Below are positions 53,560 to 61,905 of a stretch of 64,000 nucleotides of DNA, piece after piece. This DNA is from Flavobacterium sp. SLB02 (lineage in GTDB: Bacteria; Bacteroidota; Bacteroidia; Flavobacteriales; Flavobacteriaceae): NCBI RefSeq assembly GCF_009664855.1, contig NZ_CP045928.1:1-64000 (forward strand), in the 5' to 3' direction. The translations under genes were made by a program, and so were the position numbers. Position 1 is the stretch's first letter; each line of letters starts with the position of its first letter. The notes below the pieces were generated by a model that did no database searches, was not told the DNA's origin, and saw only the letters and a program-made list of their open reading frames with translations.

Positions 53560-55158
53560 TTATTTTCTCAAAAACAAAATAAATCCCAAAATACTAACAA
53601 TCAAAATAGTCAGTGCGGCTACAACCATTGTTAGATCGCGAATGTTTTTTCCTGCCCAATCCATAAATAAAAATTTGTGGAGGATAGCAAACGAGTAACC
53701 TTCTATCATATCGCTATTTTTAACTACAGCAGCCAATCTTGAAGTGGCAGTTTCGATGAAATAAGTTGTTTTTTGCGGTGTGTCGTAAGCCAGTTTTATA
53801 ACCGGTAATCTTTTGTTGACAAAACCATATTCGCGACTGCTAAAATCAGTTAAGAGTTTAGATTCTAATAATTTTACGTTTTCTAAAGAAGTATGAGCTT
53901 CATCTGAACCCTGATCCATTTCGCAACAAGCAAGTTTAGGTGCTCCATCTGTAAAATAATAAGCCAGAAATTCCGCGTATCGAAAGTCCAGATTTGGCGC
54001 AACTTCATTAGTGGCGGCATTAATGTAAACCACCTCAGATTTTGGATCGTCTTTTTTATTCCATTTTGCATTAGAATCTGATTTCGATGTTTTGAATTTT
54101 TGTTTTTCAAGCAATTCACAACGAAAATATGTCGTATCATTTAAAGTAATAATACCCGCATTCTGGAAACGGCTCCAGTCTAAATCCAGATTAGTATTGG
54201 CAACCGGAATTTCTTTAGTTTCGAATGTTGGTTCATAAACCATTTGCGATAAAGTATACGGATTCCATTTTGTGGTGGCGTGATAGGCGCCACTAAAAGC
54301 AAATGTTAGAGTAAAAAGTGAAACCCAAATCCCAATTTGGCGATGGTATTTTCTAAGGCCTTTTTTAGGTGCTAAACTATCTGTTTTTTTGAATTGTTTC
54401 CACAATAAACCATAAATCAGGATTCCGCTCAAGGCAGAAAATCCAATGATGGATAATAAGAAAATCATGGTAATGATTCGGATACTATTATTTGATATGG
54501 AATCAATAAACGACCAATTATGAAACGTGTCAAAGAACCAGATAAATGCTTGCCTTGAAGTTGGGTTATAAGTGGCTAGTTTGCCAGATGATGTTTCTAC
54601 ATAAACCTGTATGGCATCCGGACGGTCGAAACTGAGTTTGTACACGGGTAAATAACGGTTTACGTACTTGTATTGCGAAGTAAATTCGGTTACAACTTCA
54701 CTATTTTTTACGGCACTTTTTTGGTCATCCAGAAAATAACGCGAAAGCCATTCTGCATATTTTTGATCTCCATTTTCCAGTTTTTCAGCAGTCGAAGCAT
54801 CAAAATACCAAAGTTCACCAATTATAGTTTTCAGCTGATAATAGGTTTTATTGTTGAACGAAACGATTCTGAAATTTTTAAATTGTGTAAGTTCATTTTT
54901 CTGTAAAACTTCCTGAATCGAAAAGTGCAGTTTCGTTTTATCAATTATTGGTGTTTCCAGTTTATCGTGCGCAATTTCTGGTTTAAAGAAATGCGCCATA
55001 AACGGATGCATTAATCCTGAAAGCGTCCAGAAGATCACCGGAATAATGGTGATTAATCCAATCCCACGATGCCATTTGTACATGTGCTGTTTGATTTTCT
55101 TGACAAACTTTGAATCCTTCTTTTTAGACTTTTTGTCCTTATTTATTTCTTTGCTCAT
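53560..55158 (-). CDS. PepSY-associated transmembrane protein
   Basis: The 532-residue protein has four membrane helices in the PepSY_TM layout: MYKWHRGIGLITIIPVIFWTLSGLMHPF (about 27-54), IGFSALSGILIYGLLW, YHRQIGIWVSLFTLTFAFSGAYH, and a C-terminal LTMVVAALTILIVSILGFILFL. Two periplasmic PepSY-like regions lie between them. Conserved helix histidines could bind haem. Such proteins often accompany TonB siderophore receptors and are suspected metal reductases. It ends the probable copper locus, downstream of the receptor gene. Confidence 0.85.
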   Translation of the reverse strand: MSKEINKDKKSKKKDSKFVKKIKQHMYKWHRGIGLITIIPVIFWTLSGLMHPFMAHFFKPEIAHDKLETPIIDKTKLHFSIQEVLQKNELTQFKNFRIVSFNNKTYYQLKTIIGELWYFDASTAEKLENGDQKYAEWLSRYFLDDQKSAVKNSEVVTEFTSQYKYVNRYLPVYKLSFDRPDAIQVYVETSSGKLATYNPTSRQAFIWFFDTFHNWSFIDSISNNSIRIITMIFLLSIIGFSALSGILIYGLLWKQFKKTDSLAPKKGLRKYHRQIGIWVSLFTLTFAFSGAYHATTKWNPYTLSQMVYEPTFETKEIPVANTNLDLDWSRFQNAGIITLNDTTYFRCELLEKQKFKTSKSDSNAKWNKKDDPKSEVVYINAATNEVAPNLDFRYAEFLAYYFTDGAPKLACCEMDQGSDEAHTSLENVKLLESKLLTDFSSREYGFVNKRLPVIKLAYDTPQKTTYFIETATSRLAAVVKNSDMIEGYSFAILHKFLFMDWAGKNIRDLTMVVAALTILIVSILGFILFLRK

Positions 55159-55182
55159 AGTTTTATGATTTCGCTAATTTTT

Positions 55183-55316
55183 TTGCCACAGATTAAAATG
55201 ATTTTTTTACCATTAAGAAATTAAGAAAAGTTAAATTTCGCTTAATGAATCTTAATATCTTAATGGTTCAAATTTTAAAATTCCTTAATCTTTTTAATTA
55301 TTTTAATCTGTGGCAT
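55183..55316. repeat. Inverted repeat, GCCACAGATTAAAA arms
   Basis: GCCACAGATTAAAA (55185-55198) and TTTTAATCTGTGGC (55301-55314) are perfect complements. A second, inner palindromic stretch of ACCATTAAGA / TCTTAATGGT type is nested inside. Single arms of this family occur at 34848, 37940 and 59331. Confidence 0.85.
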
Positions 55317-55323
55317 GAATTTT

Positions 55324-57483
55324 CTATTTTTTTAATGAAAAATTATACTGTATTCCAAACACAAAAGTTCTTGGCGCGGCTGCTGTATAAGTTGGCTGAG
55401 CGTTTGCGGTATTGGCTCGGGAAACATTATAAGCATATAATTTATCCGTCAGGTTAAGTACGTTTCCATATACTTCAATTTTTTTCCATTGATAACCGAT
55501 TCTGGCATTGAATATATTATAACCACTATATTTTACGGTATTGATCTGATCCTGATAATAACTTCCAACAAGTTGCAATTCCACAGAAGTTCTAAGATTC
55601 GGGAGCCAGTTGGGGTAATAACTTACCTCAGAATTTCCAGACCATTTTGGTGCTGCAGGCATTTCTTTTCCGTCCAGATTCTGAACAGGATCGCTTGGTT
55701 TGTCAGAAAGTTCAAAGTCGATATAAGTGTGCTGCGCATAAGTTCCGCCAACACGAATATTGAATTGTTTTGACGGACGGTACGAAGCGCCAAACTCAAC
55801 TCCTTTATGACGCGTTTCTCCAGCCGAACGATAATCGGTCGAATTATCAGCGAGTTTAATGTTTAGCAATTCATTTTTACCTTCCATATAATACAAAGCG
55901 TAATCAAAATTCAGCTTATTTTGAAAGAAAGAAAGCCATCCGCCCAGTTCGTAATTGTCGAAACTGGCAGGCTCCAGATTATAATAAAAATCAGCAGGAA
56001 CTCCTGTTGTTCCGCCAGTTCTGGGTTTGGTCCTGAAAATAGATGTAATTCCGGGAGGCGCAAAACCTTGCGAGTAATTGCCATAAAAACCTGCAAATTC
56101 AAACGGATTGTAATTGACACCTGCTTTAAAAGTCATTTTGTCATAAACTTTACTGCCGGTCGATTTGTCTAAAGCATTGTCATAGTTCACTTTCATGTTG
56201 TCATAACGACCGCCAAGAGTAATAATTAATTTTTCGATTGGATTGAAACTCATTTGTGCATATCCGGCAGAGTTGAAAATGTCTGCAGTATAATCCGCCA
56301 ATTTTGAATCTGGATGTTCTGCAATAATTTCGTAAGAACTCACGGTTTGTTTTCCGGCTTCTCCAGGATTTAGATTGGCTTTTAGATCAATAACATAAGA
56401 CCAATAGGTTACGGGAGAATAATCATATAAAGCTCCGGCAACCAATTTGGCATTCAAGAAATCAAACTTTTGAGTATGCTGCCCAATTGCACCATAACTT
56501 TTAAAGTTATTCGAGTTGACTTCGCCTTTAGCAGTTGTAGGATTTATGGTTGGACTCCATCTTATTCCGTACGAAGGGTTTTGACCTAATTTGTTATCGC
56601 GTAAATATCCTGTAATGTAACTGCTTGAATTAGGGTTCCAATCGTGTTCTAATGTTAATCGTGTTCGTAAAGCCTGAGATTTTCTATAAGTAAAGTTAGA
56701 AGTGCTTTTATAGGTTCTGTTATTAAAAGCCTCTTCAATAACCGTTCCGCTCATGTCCGAATAATATTTTCCGTACATCGTATTACTGCTCAATCGGGTC
56801 GAAGGGGAGATGTTATAATCGATTCTCGCATTCAGATTGTCTTTGTTATAATCAGAATACGTCATCCAGCCGTTTTCCTGCAAACTCGAAATTCCGGCAA
56901 TATGAAAACCAACTTTCCCGATTGTTGCACCACCAGCGGCCTGAAATCTTCTGTAACCATAATTGTCAGCCTGAACCCCAAATTTAAATTCCGGATCAAC
57001 AGGTGGTTTTTGCGAAATTAAATTGATAGTTCCGCCAACCGCTTCAGGTCCGTATAAAGAGGATACAGGACCTTTTACAACCTCGATACTTTGCAAATTA
57101 AACTGATTAATTTCCAGTAAAGCGTTGTGATTAAAGATTCCCATTGGCCGAATCGGCAAACCATCTTCGAGATATAAATAATAAGCATTAGTAGTCATAG
57201 GCTGACGAATCGACATCATATGTTGCTCGTTGCCTAAGTTCACCATCAATACTCCAGGAGTTTTATTGATAATTTCATAAACCGCTGTCGCCTTGGTTTC
57301 GTTGATAGTTTTAGCAGTCAGTTTGCTAATAGCAACCGGAGTTTCCTTGCGTAAAGTAGCTGTACGATTGGCCGTTATAAAAACGTTTTCAAGTTCCTGA
57401 GATTTTGTGGTATCTTTTTCGACTTTATTTTGTGCTGCGACACATTGACCTATAAGCAATAGGATGAGATATATTTTCTTCAT
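55324..57483 (-). CDS. TonB-dependent outer-membrane receptor
   Basis: The protein of 719 residues starts at the ATG giving MKKIYLILLLIGQCVAAQ, a clean signal peptide; an upstream in-frame start would spoil it. The plug domain is visible (ENVFITANRTATLRKETPVAISKLT, IINKTPGVLMVNLGNEQ, VKGPVSSLYGPEAVGGTINLIS), followed by a 22-strand-type barrel ending TFVFGIQYNFSLKK. There is no SusC-type N-terminal carboxypeptidase domain, so it is of the siderophore/metal class. Its neighbours suggest copper or a copper chelate as ligand. Confidence 0.92.
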   Translation of the reverse strand: MKKIYLILLLIGQCVAAQNKVEKDTTKSQELENVFITANRTATLRKETPVAISKLTAKTINETKATAVYEIINKTPGVLMVNLGNEQHMMSIRQPMTTNAYYLYLEDGLPIRPMGIFNHNALLEINQFNLQSIEVVKGPVSSLYGPEAVGGTINLISQKPPVDPEFKFGVQADNYGYRRFQAAGGATIGKVGFHIAGISSLQENGWMTYSDYNKDNLNARIDYNISPSTRLSSNTMYGKYYSDMSGTVIEEAFNNRTYKSTSNFTYRKSQALRTRLTLEHDWNPNSSSYITGYLRDNKLGQNPSYGIRWSPTINPTTAKGEVNSNNFKSYGAIGQHTQKFDFLNAKLVAGALYDYSPVTYWSYVIDLKANLNPGEAGKQTVSSYEIIAEHPDSKLADYTADIFNSAGYAQMSFNPIEKLIITLGGRYDNMKVNYDNALDKSTGSKVYDKMTFKAGVNYNPFEFAGFYGNYSQGFAPPGITSIFRTKPRTGGTTGVPADFYYNLEPASFDNYELGGWLSFFQNKLNFDYALYYMEGKNELLNIKLADNSTDYRSAGETRHKGVEFGASYRPSKQFNIRVGGTYAQHTYIDFELSDKPSDPVQNLDGKEMPAAPKWSGNSEVSYYPNWLPNLRTSVELQLVGSYYQDQINTVKYSGYNIFNARIGYQWKKIEVYGNVLNLTDKLYAYNVSRANTANAQPTYTAAAPRTFVFGIQYNFSLKK

Positions 57484-57576
57484 TTTAAATGATATAAATT
57501 TTAAAAAGTAACAGGTATTCTCTTGGTAGAACACGAGTAAAAGCCCTTCAAAAGAATTGAAAAGCGAAACTAAAAT

Positions 57577-57954
57577 CTATATCAAATAAGAGGGAGGATG
57601 AAAAGTAGCATTCGAAACCGAAATTGGTTTTTTATCGAAATAAGCAAAAACGGCTTTTCTCGATGTTATTGGTGCGACTAATTTGAAAGGATTTAAAGCA
57701 ATATTCTGTATATAAATTACTTCTGCTTTTTCTTTCAGATTGTCATGCATTTTCTTTTCGTTGTCAGCATATTTTTTAAGGCTTTTTTGAAGCTCACAAC
57801 GACCATTACAAGAATTAAAAATCATTTTGCGCTGCACACAAATGGTTTTTGAAATCTCTTCCTGATTTAATTTGAATGTGGTATAAACGCAGAAACTGCC
57901 AAATGATGGCATCAAAAGCATAATAGAAAGAAATATGATAATGATTTTTCTCAA
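57577..57954 (-). CDS. 125-residue cysteine-containing membrane-anchored protein (paralogue 1)
   Basis: The protein has one N-terminal hydrophobic helix (about 3-20) and then four conserved features: FKLNQEEISKTICVQRKM, the CNGRCELQKSLKKYADNEKKM segment (Cys49, Cys53), an IQN strand and a final PPSYLI. Cys39, Cys49 and Cys53 are kept in the paralogue at 61528-61905. The start is TTG in both. I do not recognise the family. Its place in a copper locus suggests a periplasmic metal or redox role. Confidence 0.75.
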   Translation of the reverse strand: MRKIIIIFLSIMLLMPSFGSFCVYTTFKLNQEEISKTICVQRKMIFNSCNGRCELQKSLKKYADNEKKMHDNLKEKAEVIYIQNIALNPFKLVAPITSRKAVFAYFDKKPISVSNATFHPPSYLI

Positions 57955-57960
57955 AGCTTG

Positions 57961-57970
57961 TTTCGTTGTT
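57961..57970 (-). promoter_or_regulatory. AACAACGAAA motif (copy near paralogue 1)
   Basis: This decamer (TTTCGTTGTT on the plus strand) lies 7 bp before the TTG start. It recurs before paralogue 2 (61913-61922) and as a perfect inverted repeat before the mbnP-like gene (61466-61490). Confidence 0.4.
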
Positions 57971-57999
57971 TTGTGAATCTTTATTAATTAAAAGTTGAA

Positions 58000-58153
58000 A
58001 TGTACCTTTAGGTACAAAATATTGGTAGCCTATTTGATTTGAAATTCGTTGGCGTGCCGTAGGTACGCAATTATTGTTTTGTTGCGTACCTACGGCCCGC
58101 TATGTTTATTTAAATTGATATTTTCTACCAATATTTGGTGCCTAACGGCACGA
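58000..58153. repeat. Dispersed element, GTGCCGTTAGGCAC type (copy B)
   Basis: The left end is TGTACCTTTAGGTACA, the right end is TTTGGTGCCTAACGGCAC, and the central inverted repeat is GCGTGCCGTAGGTACGCAA ... TTGCGTACCTACGGC. It is the same element as 50081-50234 in opposite orientation, placed between two genes of the copper locus. Confidence 0.8.
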
Positions 58154-58176
58154 ATTGTAAACTTTTTAAATATTAA

Positions 58177-59136
58177 TTAAAGTGTATAATTCAAATTTAC
58201 ACTCCATCTGTAATTTGCCTCCATATTACCGCTTGATAAGTTTTGGTTAATGGGCAACATTACGTTTAACCCAACCGAGAATTTATCTTTTCCGGCCTCA
58301 ATACCAAATTTGCTAAACAAAATATCACCCGCCGTATTGGGCAAATCTAAATTATGCTGCTTATTAGTCTGATAAACTTCACCCGCCAAACCAGCCTGTG
58401 GAACAATCTGAACCGATTTTAAAGCGAACAAATAAAAGAACGTTCCCGCATAATTAAACTGATCGCCGTATTGGTAATTTTTACTGTTTTCGGTTTTAAA
58501 AATGTAATTCAGCGTTGTGTTTAAGCCCAAATTTTTATGTTTCACTACATATTCAGAAACTATCGGGAAATCCCAGCTTCCGGTTCCTAACTGAAAACTC
58601 TGATTCACGCTTCCTAAATTATTAGCTTCTTTAAATTTCCCTGTCGGAAGTTTTACACCACCACCAAGATTTACTTTGTGTGAAAAAAATGTACTGTCTT
58701 TTTTTGTTTCAAAAACCGTATACAAAGCCATTACGGTAATATCTCCCAAACCTTCAATATTCTCAGTTCCGGCCGTCAATGTTCTTTCGTTAAAATGATA
58801 CGGAACCAATGCCGAAATCTGAATTTTCTCCGTCACTGGAATTCTTGCCCAAGCCTGAATCGTATTAAAATCTTCATCAATCCAGGGCGAATTGGCAAAG
58901 ATTCCGTCGCGGCTCGTGTAACTTTGTTTCATATATCTCAAGCCCACAAAATTATTGTTCAGCATCGAGCCAAAACCCATACTTCCGCCACTTGCTGAAC
59001 ATCCGCAGGCATCGCAATCAAAATCTTCCATCATCGCCAAACGCTGAAACGTAAGGCCCGAAATACTATCTTTTACCGTAAAACTAAAGGCCGAAAATCC
59101 AGCAAAAAGCGTCAACATTACTATTATTTTTTTCAT
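58177..59136 (-). CDS. Outer-membrane beta-barrel protein with an N-terminal CDACGC motif
   Basis: The protein of 319 residues starts MKKIIVMLTLFAGFSAFSF (signal peptide). Shortly after the cleavage site is FDCDACGCSASGG with Cys41, Cys44 and Cys46, a plausible soft-metal site. The remainder has strands like VGLRYMKQSY, KIQISALVPYHFNERT, VNLGGGVKLPTGKF and RWSVNLNYTL, typical of the phenol/MetA-degradation or 'transporter' barrel group. Its place between the peroxidase and TonB receptor genes suggests copper binding or passage. A start four codons upstream is possible. Confidence 0.78.
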   Translation of the reverse strand: MKKIIVMLTLFAGFSAFSFTVKDSISGLTFQRLAMMEDFDCDACGCSASGGSMGFGSMLNNNFVGLRYMKQSYTSRDGIFANSPWIDEDFNTIQAWARIPVTEKIQISALVPYHFNERTLTAGTENIEGLGDITVMALYTVFETKKDSTFFSHKVNLGGGVKLPTGKFKEANNLGSVNQSFQLGTGSWDFPIVSEYVVKHKNLGLNTTLNYIFKTENSKNYQYGDQFNYAGTFFYLFALKSVQIVPQAGLAGEVYQTNKQHNLDLPNTAGDILFSKFGIEAGKDKFSVGLNVMLPINQNLSSGNMEANYRWSVNLNYTL

Positions 59137-59154
59137 TTTAAATTTCATTATTTT

Positions 59155-59310
59155 TAGGAGCTGATCCCGCTTTTCGTTTCAAGCTTTTATCAAAATCCCA
59201 TTTTTCTATGTTTTTATAAAGCTTCCGCTGGTCGCTTTATAAACCCAAGAAAAATTAGGTCTTTTTTCAAAAAGGCTTTCCACTGCAATGGGGGCTAGGA
59301 CTCCGGTTTT
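59155..59310. repeat. Structured dispersed element with conserved TTCCGYTGGTC hairpin loop (copy B)
   Basis: It starts AGGAGCTGATCCCGC and ends GGGGGCTAGGACTCC. The central 10-bp stem TTTATAAAGC (59213-59222) / GCTTTATAAA (59234-59243) encloses TTCCGCTGGTC (59223-59233), with an outer TTTTTCT / AAGAAAAA stem. The stem sequence is unrelated to copy A (46926-47090), but the loop is the same except Y. Confidence 0.7.
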
Positions 59311-59422
59311 TATTATGATTTTTGTTTTTTGCCACAGATTAAATGATTTTTTTAATATGATTCTCAATTGCTTTTAATCTGCGTTAATCAGTGTAATTCG
59401 TAAAACCCGTGGGCTAATTTTC

Positions 59423-60463
59423 TTAAAACTCCGAGAAGCGCTTATCTGTCAAATACTGATTATCCGTTAGTGTTTTCAAAAAGACAATTATTTGTTTTTT
59501 CTCAGTTGCATTAAGAGATATTCCAAATTTCCCGTTCTGTTTTAAAATAGGATCTAATGTTGGATAATCCTCGATACCCCTTGCATAATGATCCAAAACG
59601 CCTTCAAGAGTTCCAAATCTTCCGTCGTGCATATAAGGTCCTGAAACCTCTATGTTTCGCAAACTTGGTACTTTGAATTTGTAATAATCACTGGCCAGTT
59701 CTGTAACTTTATAACGGCCAACATCATTTACCATTGGGTTTACAGCCAAACCATTATTGCGGAATGAATTATCCGTTTGTAAATCGGTCGCATGGCACGA
59801 AGCACATTTTGATTTGAACAAATCGTAACCCGCTAATTCATCTGACGTGAAAGTTCCGCCAGCTTCATTACGTCTGTATTTATCAAATTTTGAATTGGAG
59901 GAAACGACCATCACCATAAATTGCGAAAGTGCTTTTAGCATATTTTCGGTCGTAATCGCGCCATCGTCAAAAGCTAGTCCAAATAATTTTTGATATTCTT
60001 TGTCGGCTTTCATCATTTTTAGAATAGCGTTCAGATTTCCGTTCATTTCTATAATACTCGTCAACGGAATTATAGGCTGCAAGTCTAAATGATCTGCGGC
60101 TCCGTCGTACATAAATGTAGTCTGGTACGCCAAATTCTGAATCGACGGTGTGTTTCTGGTTCCCTGCGCATTGTCTACACCATGACTTACCGTGTGTCCG
60201 TGATGCGTAAAAGCGTTGGCTTGTATGTGGCAAAACCCGCAGGAAACTACTCCATCAGACGCTAAGCGTCCGTCGTAGAATAGCTTTTTGCCCAGTTCAA
60301 ATCCTTTTTCTGTTGGCGGATTCAGTGAAATATTGTACGCTAAAGCAGGAAAGTTTGAAGGAACAGTAAATTCTAATGGAATATTTACATATTGGTCTTC
60401 CTCACTAGAGCAACTCCATAACAACGGAATCATCAGCCATAGAAAATATTTTATTTTCAGCAT
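59423..60463 (-). CDS. MbnH/MauG-like dihaem cytochrome c peroxidase lipoprotein
   Basis: The 346-residue lipoprotein (Cys18 in WSC) has two c-haem motifs, CGFCH (75-79) and CASCH (220-224), and the segment KVPSLRNIEVSGPYMHDGRF of the CCP/MauG family. It lies directly downstream of an MbnP-like gene, the arrangement known for MbnH, which oxidises a tryptophan of MbnP to kynurenine to create a copper site. The second dihaem protein of the window (30966-32747) has a different fusion partner. Ordinary peroxidase activity cannot be excluded. Confidence 0.85.
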   Translation of the reverse strand: MLKIKYFLWLMIPLLWSCSSEEDQYVNIPLEFTVPSNFPALAYNISLNPPTEKGFELGKKLFYDGRLASDGVVSCGFCHIQANAFTHHGHTVSHGVDNAQGTRNTPSIQNLAYQTTFMYDGAADHLDLQPIIPLTSIIEMNGNLNAILKMMKADKEYQKLFGLAFDDGAITTENMLKALSQFMVMVVSSNSKFDKYRRNEAGGTFTSDELAGYDLFKSKCASCHATDLQTDNSFRNNGLAVNPMVNDVGRYKVTELASDYYKFKVPSLRNIEVSGPYMHDGRFGTLEGVLDHYARGIEDYPTLDPILKQNGKFGISLNATEKKQIIVFLKTLTDNQYLTDKRFSEF

Positions 60464-60502
60464 GATTTTTATGTTTAATTAAAAGCACAAAAAGTTCTGG
60501 TT

Positions 60503-60582
60503 TAGCCCCGATAGAAGCGACATCCTTTTGTGTCCGCCGCGGCGGACACAAAAGATATAGCGGATAGCGGGACGTTATTTCT
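60503..60582. repeat. Structured dispersed element, GCCCCGATAG type (copy 2)
   Basis: It begins GCCCCGATAGAAGCGACAT and ends GCGGATAGCGGGACG, with a perfect 30-bp palindrome at 60525-60554 (arms CTTTTGTGTCCGCCG). Outer arms AGCACAAAAAGTTCTGGTT (from 60483) and AACCAAAACTTTTGTGCT (to 60603) enclose it. It lies between the mbnP-like and mbnH-like genes. Confidence 0.75.
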
Positions 60583-60614
60583 GGTGAACCAAAACTTTTG
60601 TGCTCCTGAAAAAA

Positions 60615-61418
60615 TTAGTCGTTATGTACGTGATCTACTTTAAACATAGCGCTGATGTTTTGCGTAATCAGCGGTAAGTTGGCTCCGCCCATAATCATAG
60701 CTCCCATTCCGCCAGCGTTGTTATCAGAAAGTTTGATTTTGTTTTTGCCGTCGATAATTTTAGAAAGATCTGTAATAATGTGAACGGCAGGAGTGATGTT
60801 ATCGCGAACCAAAGCTTTTGTTGGCAGGTCTACTGTTACTTCGGTATAGTTGTAGTCTGTTCCGGTTTTTCCGGTGTGAATCATAAAAGGAGTTGATGTG
60901 GTAACAGTTGGTGATGTAAAAGTTCCTTCGAGAGCAAAGAATTTGTATCCTGCAGCCCAGGACCACAACATGCCGGCATCGTTTGCCTGAGCCAGAAAAT
61001 CGCCTTGTTCGGCAGCGCCTAATTTCCATTGTTCTTCGTCGACTCCAATTCCGAATTTTACTTTTACGTAATCTCCTGCAGGAATATCTGTTAGTTTAAA
61101 CTGTTGTCCGGCAGCAGTAGATTCGTCAGCAATAAAATAGCTTTTGCTTTTAGGGTAGGTAAAAGTAGTTCCGTCAGCTTTTGTAAGTACAACGTTGCTA
61201 ACAATATATTTTACAAGACTAATTTTTAGTACTTCGCTGTTTGAAGTAGTGTTGCCTTGCGTATTTAAAATTAGATCGTTGGCACCAAAAGCATTGTCGA
61301 ATTTTAAAGTAATGTTTCCGTTTGCTGAACTTGTCTCGTTGTTATCGTCGTTAGAACACGAGATTAATGATAGGCTAATTGCTACAAGAGCAAGGGCTTT
61401 GTATAAAGTATTTTTCAT
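60615..61418 (-). CDS. MbnP-family copper-binding lipoprotein
   Basis: The protein of 267 residues starts MKNTLYKALALVAISLSLISC, with the lipidated Cys21. The body has the MbnP pattern: NITLKFDNAFG, KISLVKYIVSNVVLTKADGT, the Trp-rich segment EEQWKLGAAEQ ... GMLWSWAAGYKFFALEG (Trp131, Trp152, Trp154), FMIHTG with His181, and a C-terminal VDHVHND that could add metal ligands. In characterised members a Trp is turned into kynurenine by MbnH and copper is bound. An in-frame start at 61463 is less likely because it precedes the signal peptide. Confidence 0.85.
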   Translation of the reverse strand: MKNTLYKALALVAISLSLISCSNDDNNETSSANGNITLKFDNAFGANDLILNTQGNTTSNSEVLKISLVKYIVSNVVLTKADGTTFTYPKSKSYFIADESTAAGQQFKLTDIPAGDYVKVKFGIGVDEEQWKLGAAEQGDFLAQANDAGMLWSWAAGYKFFALEGTFTSPTVTTSTPFMIHTGKTGTDYNYTEVTVDLPTKALVRDNITPAVHIITDLSKIIDGKNKIKLSDNNAGGMGAMIMGGANLPLITQNISAMFKVDHVHND

Positions 61419-61465
61419 TTTATGAATTTTATATAATTTTAAATTTAAAATATGCGTAAGCATGG

Positions 61466-61490
61466 TTTCGTTGTTTTGGCAACAACGAAA
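61466..61490. promoter_or_regulatory. TTTCGTTGTT-N5-AACAACGAAA inverted repeat before the mbnP-like gene
   Basis: The perfect 10-bp arms lie at 61466-61475 and 61481-61490, 48 bp before the ATG. The same decamer occurs singly before both 125-residue paralogues. This is a candidate operator or terminator hairpin. Confidence 0.5.
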
Positions 61491-61527
61491 AACTCATCTC
61501 AACAGAATTGAAATGTGATTTTAAAAA

Positions 61528-61905
61528 TTATATAAAATAGGAGGGAGGGCGAAAAGTAGTGGTCGAAACAGCAATAGGTTTTTGATCTAAAACAGCAAAA
61601 AGTTTTGCTTTAGATTCTATTGGAGTTACTAATTTGAAATCGTTTGTAATTGTATTTTGAATGTAAACAATCTCTACTTTTTCTTTTAGATTGTTTTGCA
61701 TTTTCTTTTCGTTGTCGGCGTATTTTTTTAAACTTTTTTGAAGTTCGCATCGGCCATTACAGGAATTAAAAAGCATTTTGCGTTGTACACAAATGGTTTT
61801 CGAAATTTCGTCCTGATTTAATTTGAAAGAGGTATAAACAAAGAAACTGCCAAAAGATGGCACCAGAAGCATACAGGAAAGTACTATGATAATAAACTTC
61901 TTCAA
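61528..61905 (-). CDS. 125-residue cysteine-containing membrane-anchored protein (paralogue 2)
   Basis: Started at the TTG at 61905, this protein has exactly the length of its paralogue at 57577-57954 and aligns end to end: FKLNQDEISKTICVQRKM, CNGRCELQKSLKKYADNEKKM and PPSYFI are almost identical. An in-frame start at 61998 would lie upstream of the -7 box at 61930-61937 and is rejected. The C-terminal third diverges most. The role is unknown. It is the first gene of the probable copper locus. Confidence 0.78.
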   Translation of the reverse strand: MKKFIIIVLSCMLLVPSFGSFFVYTSFKLNQDEISKTICVQRKMLFNSCNGRCELQKSLKKYADNEKKMQNNLKEKVEIVYIQNTITNDFKLVTPIESKAKLFAVLDQKPIAVSTTTFRPPSYFI

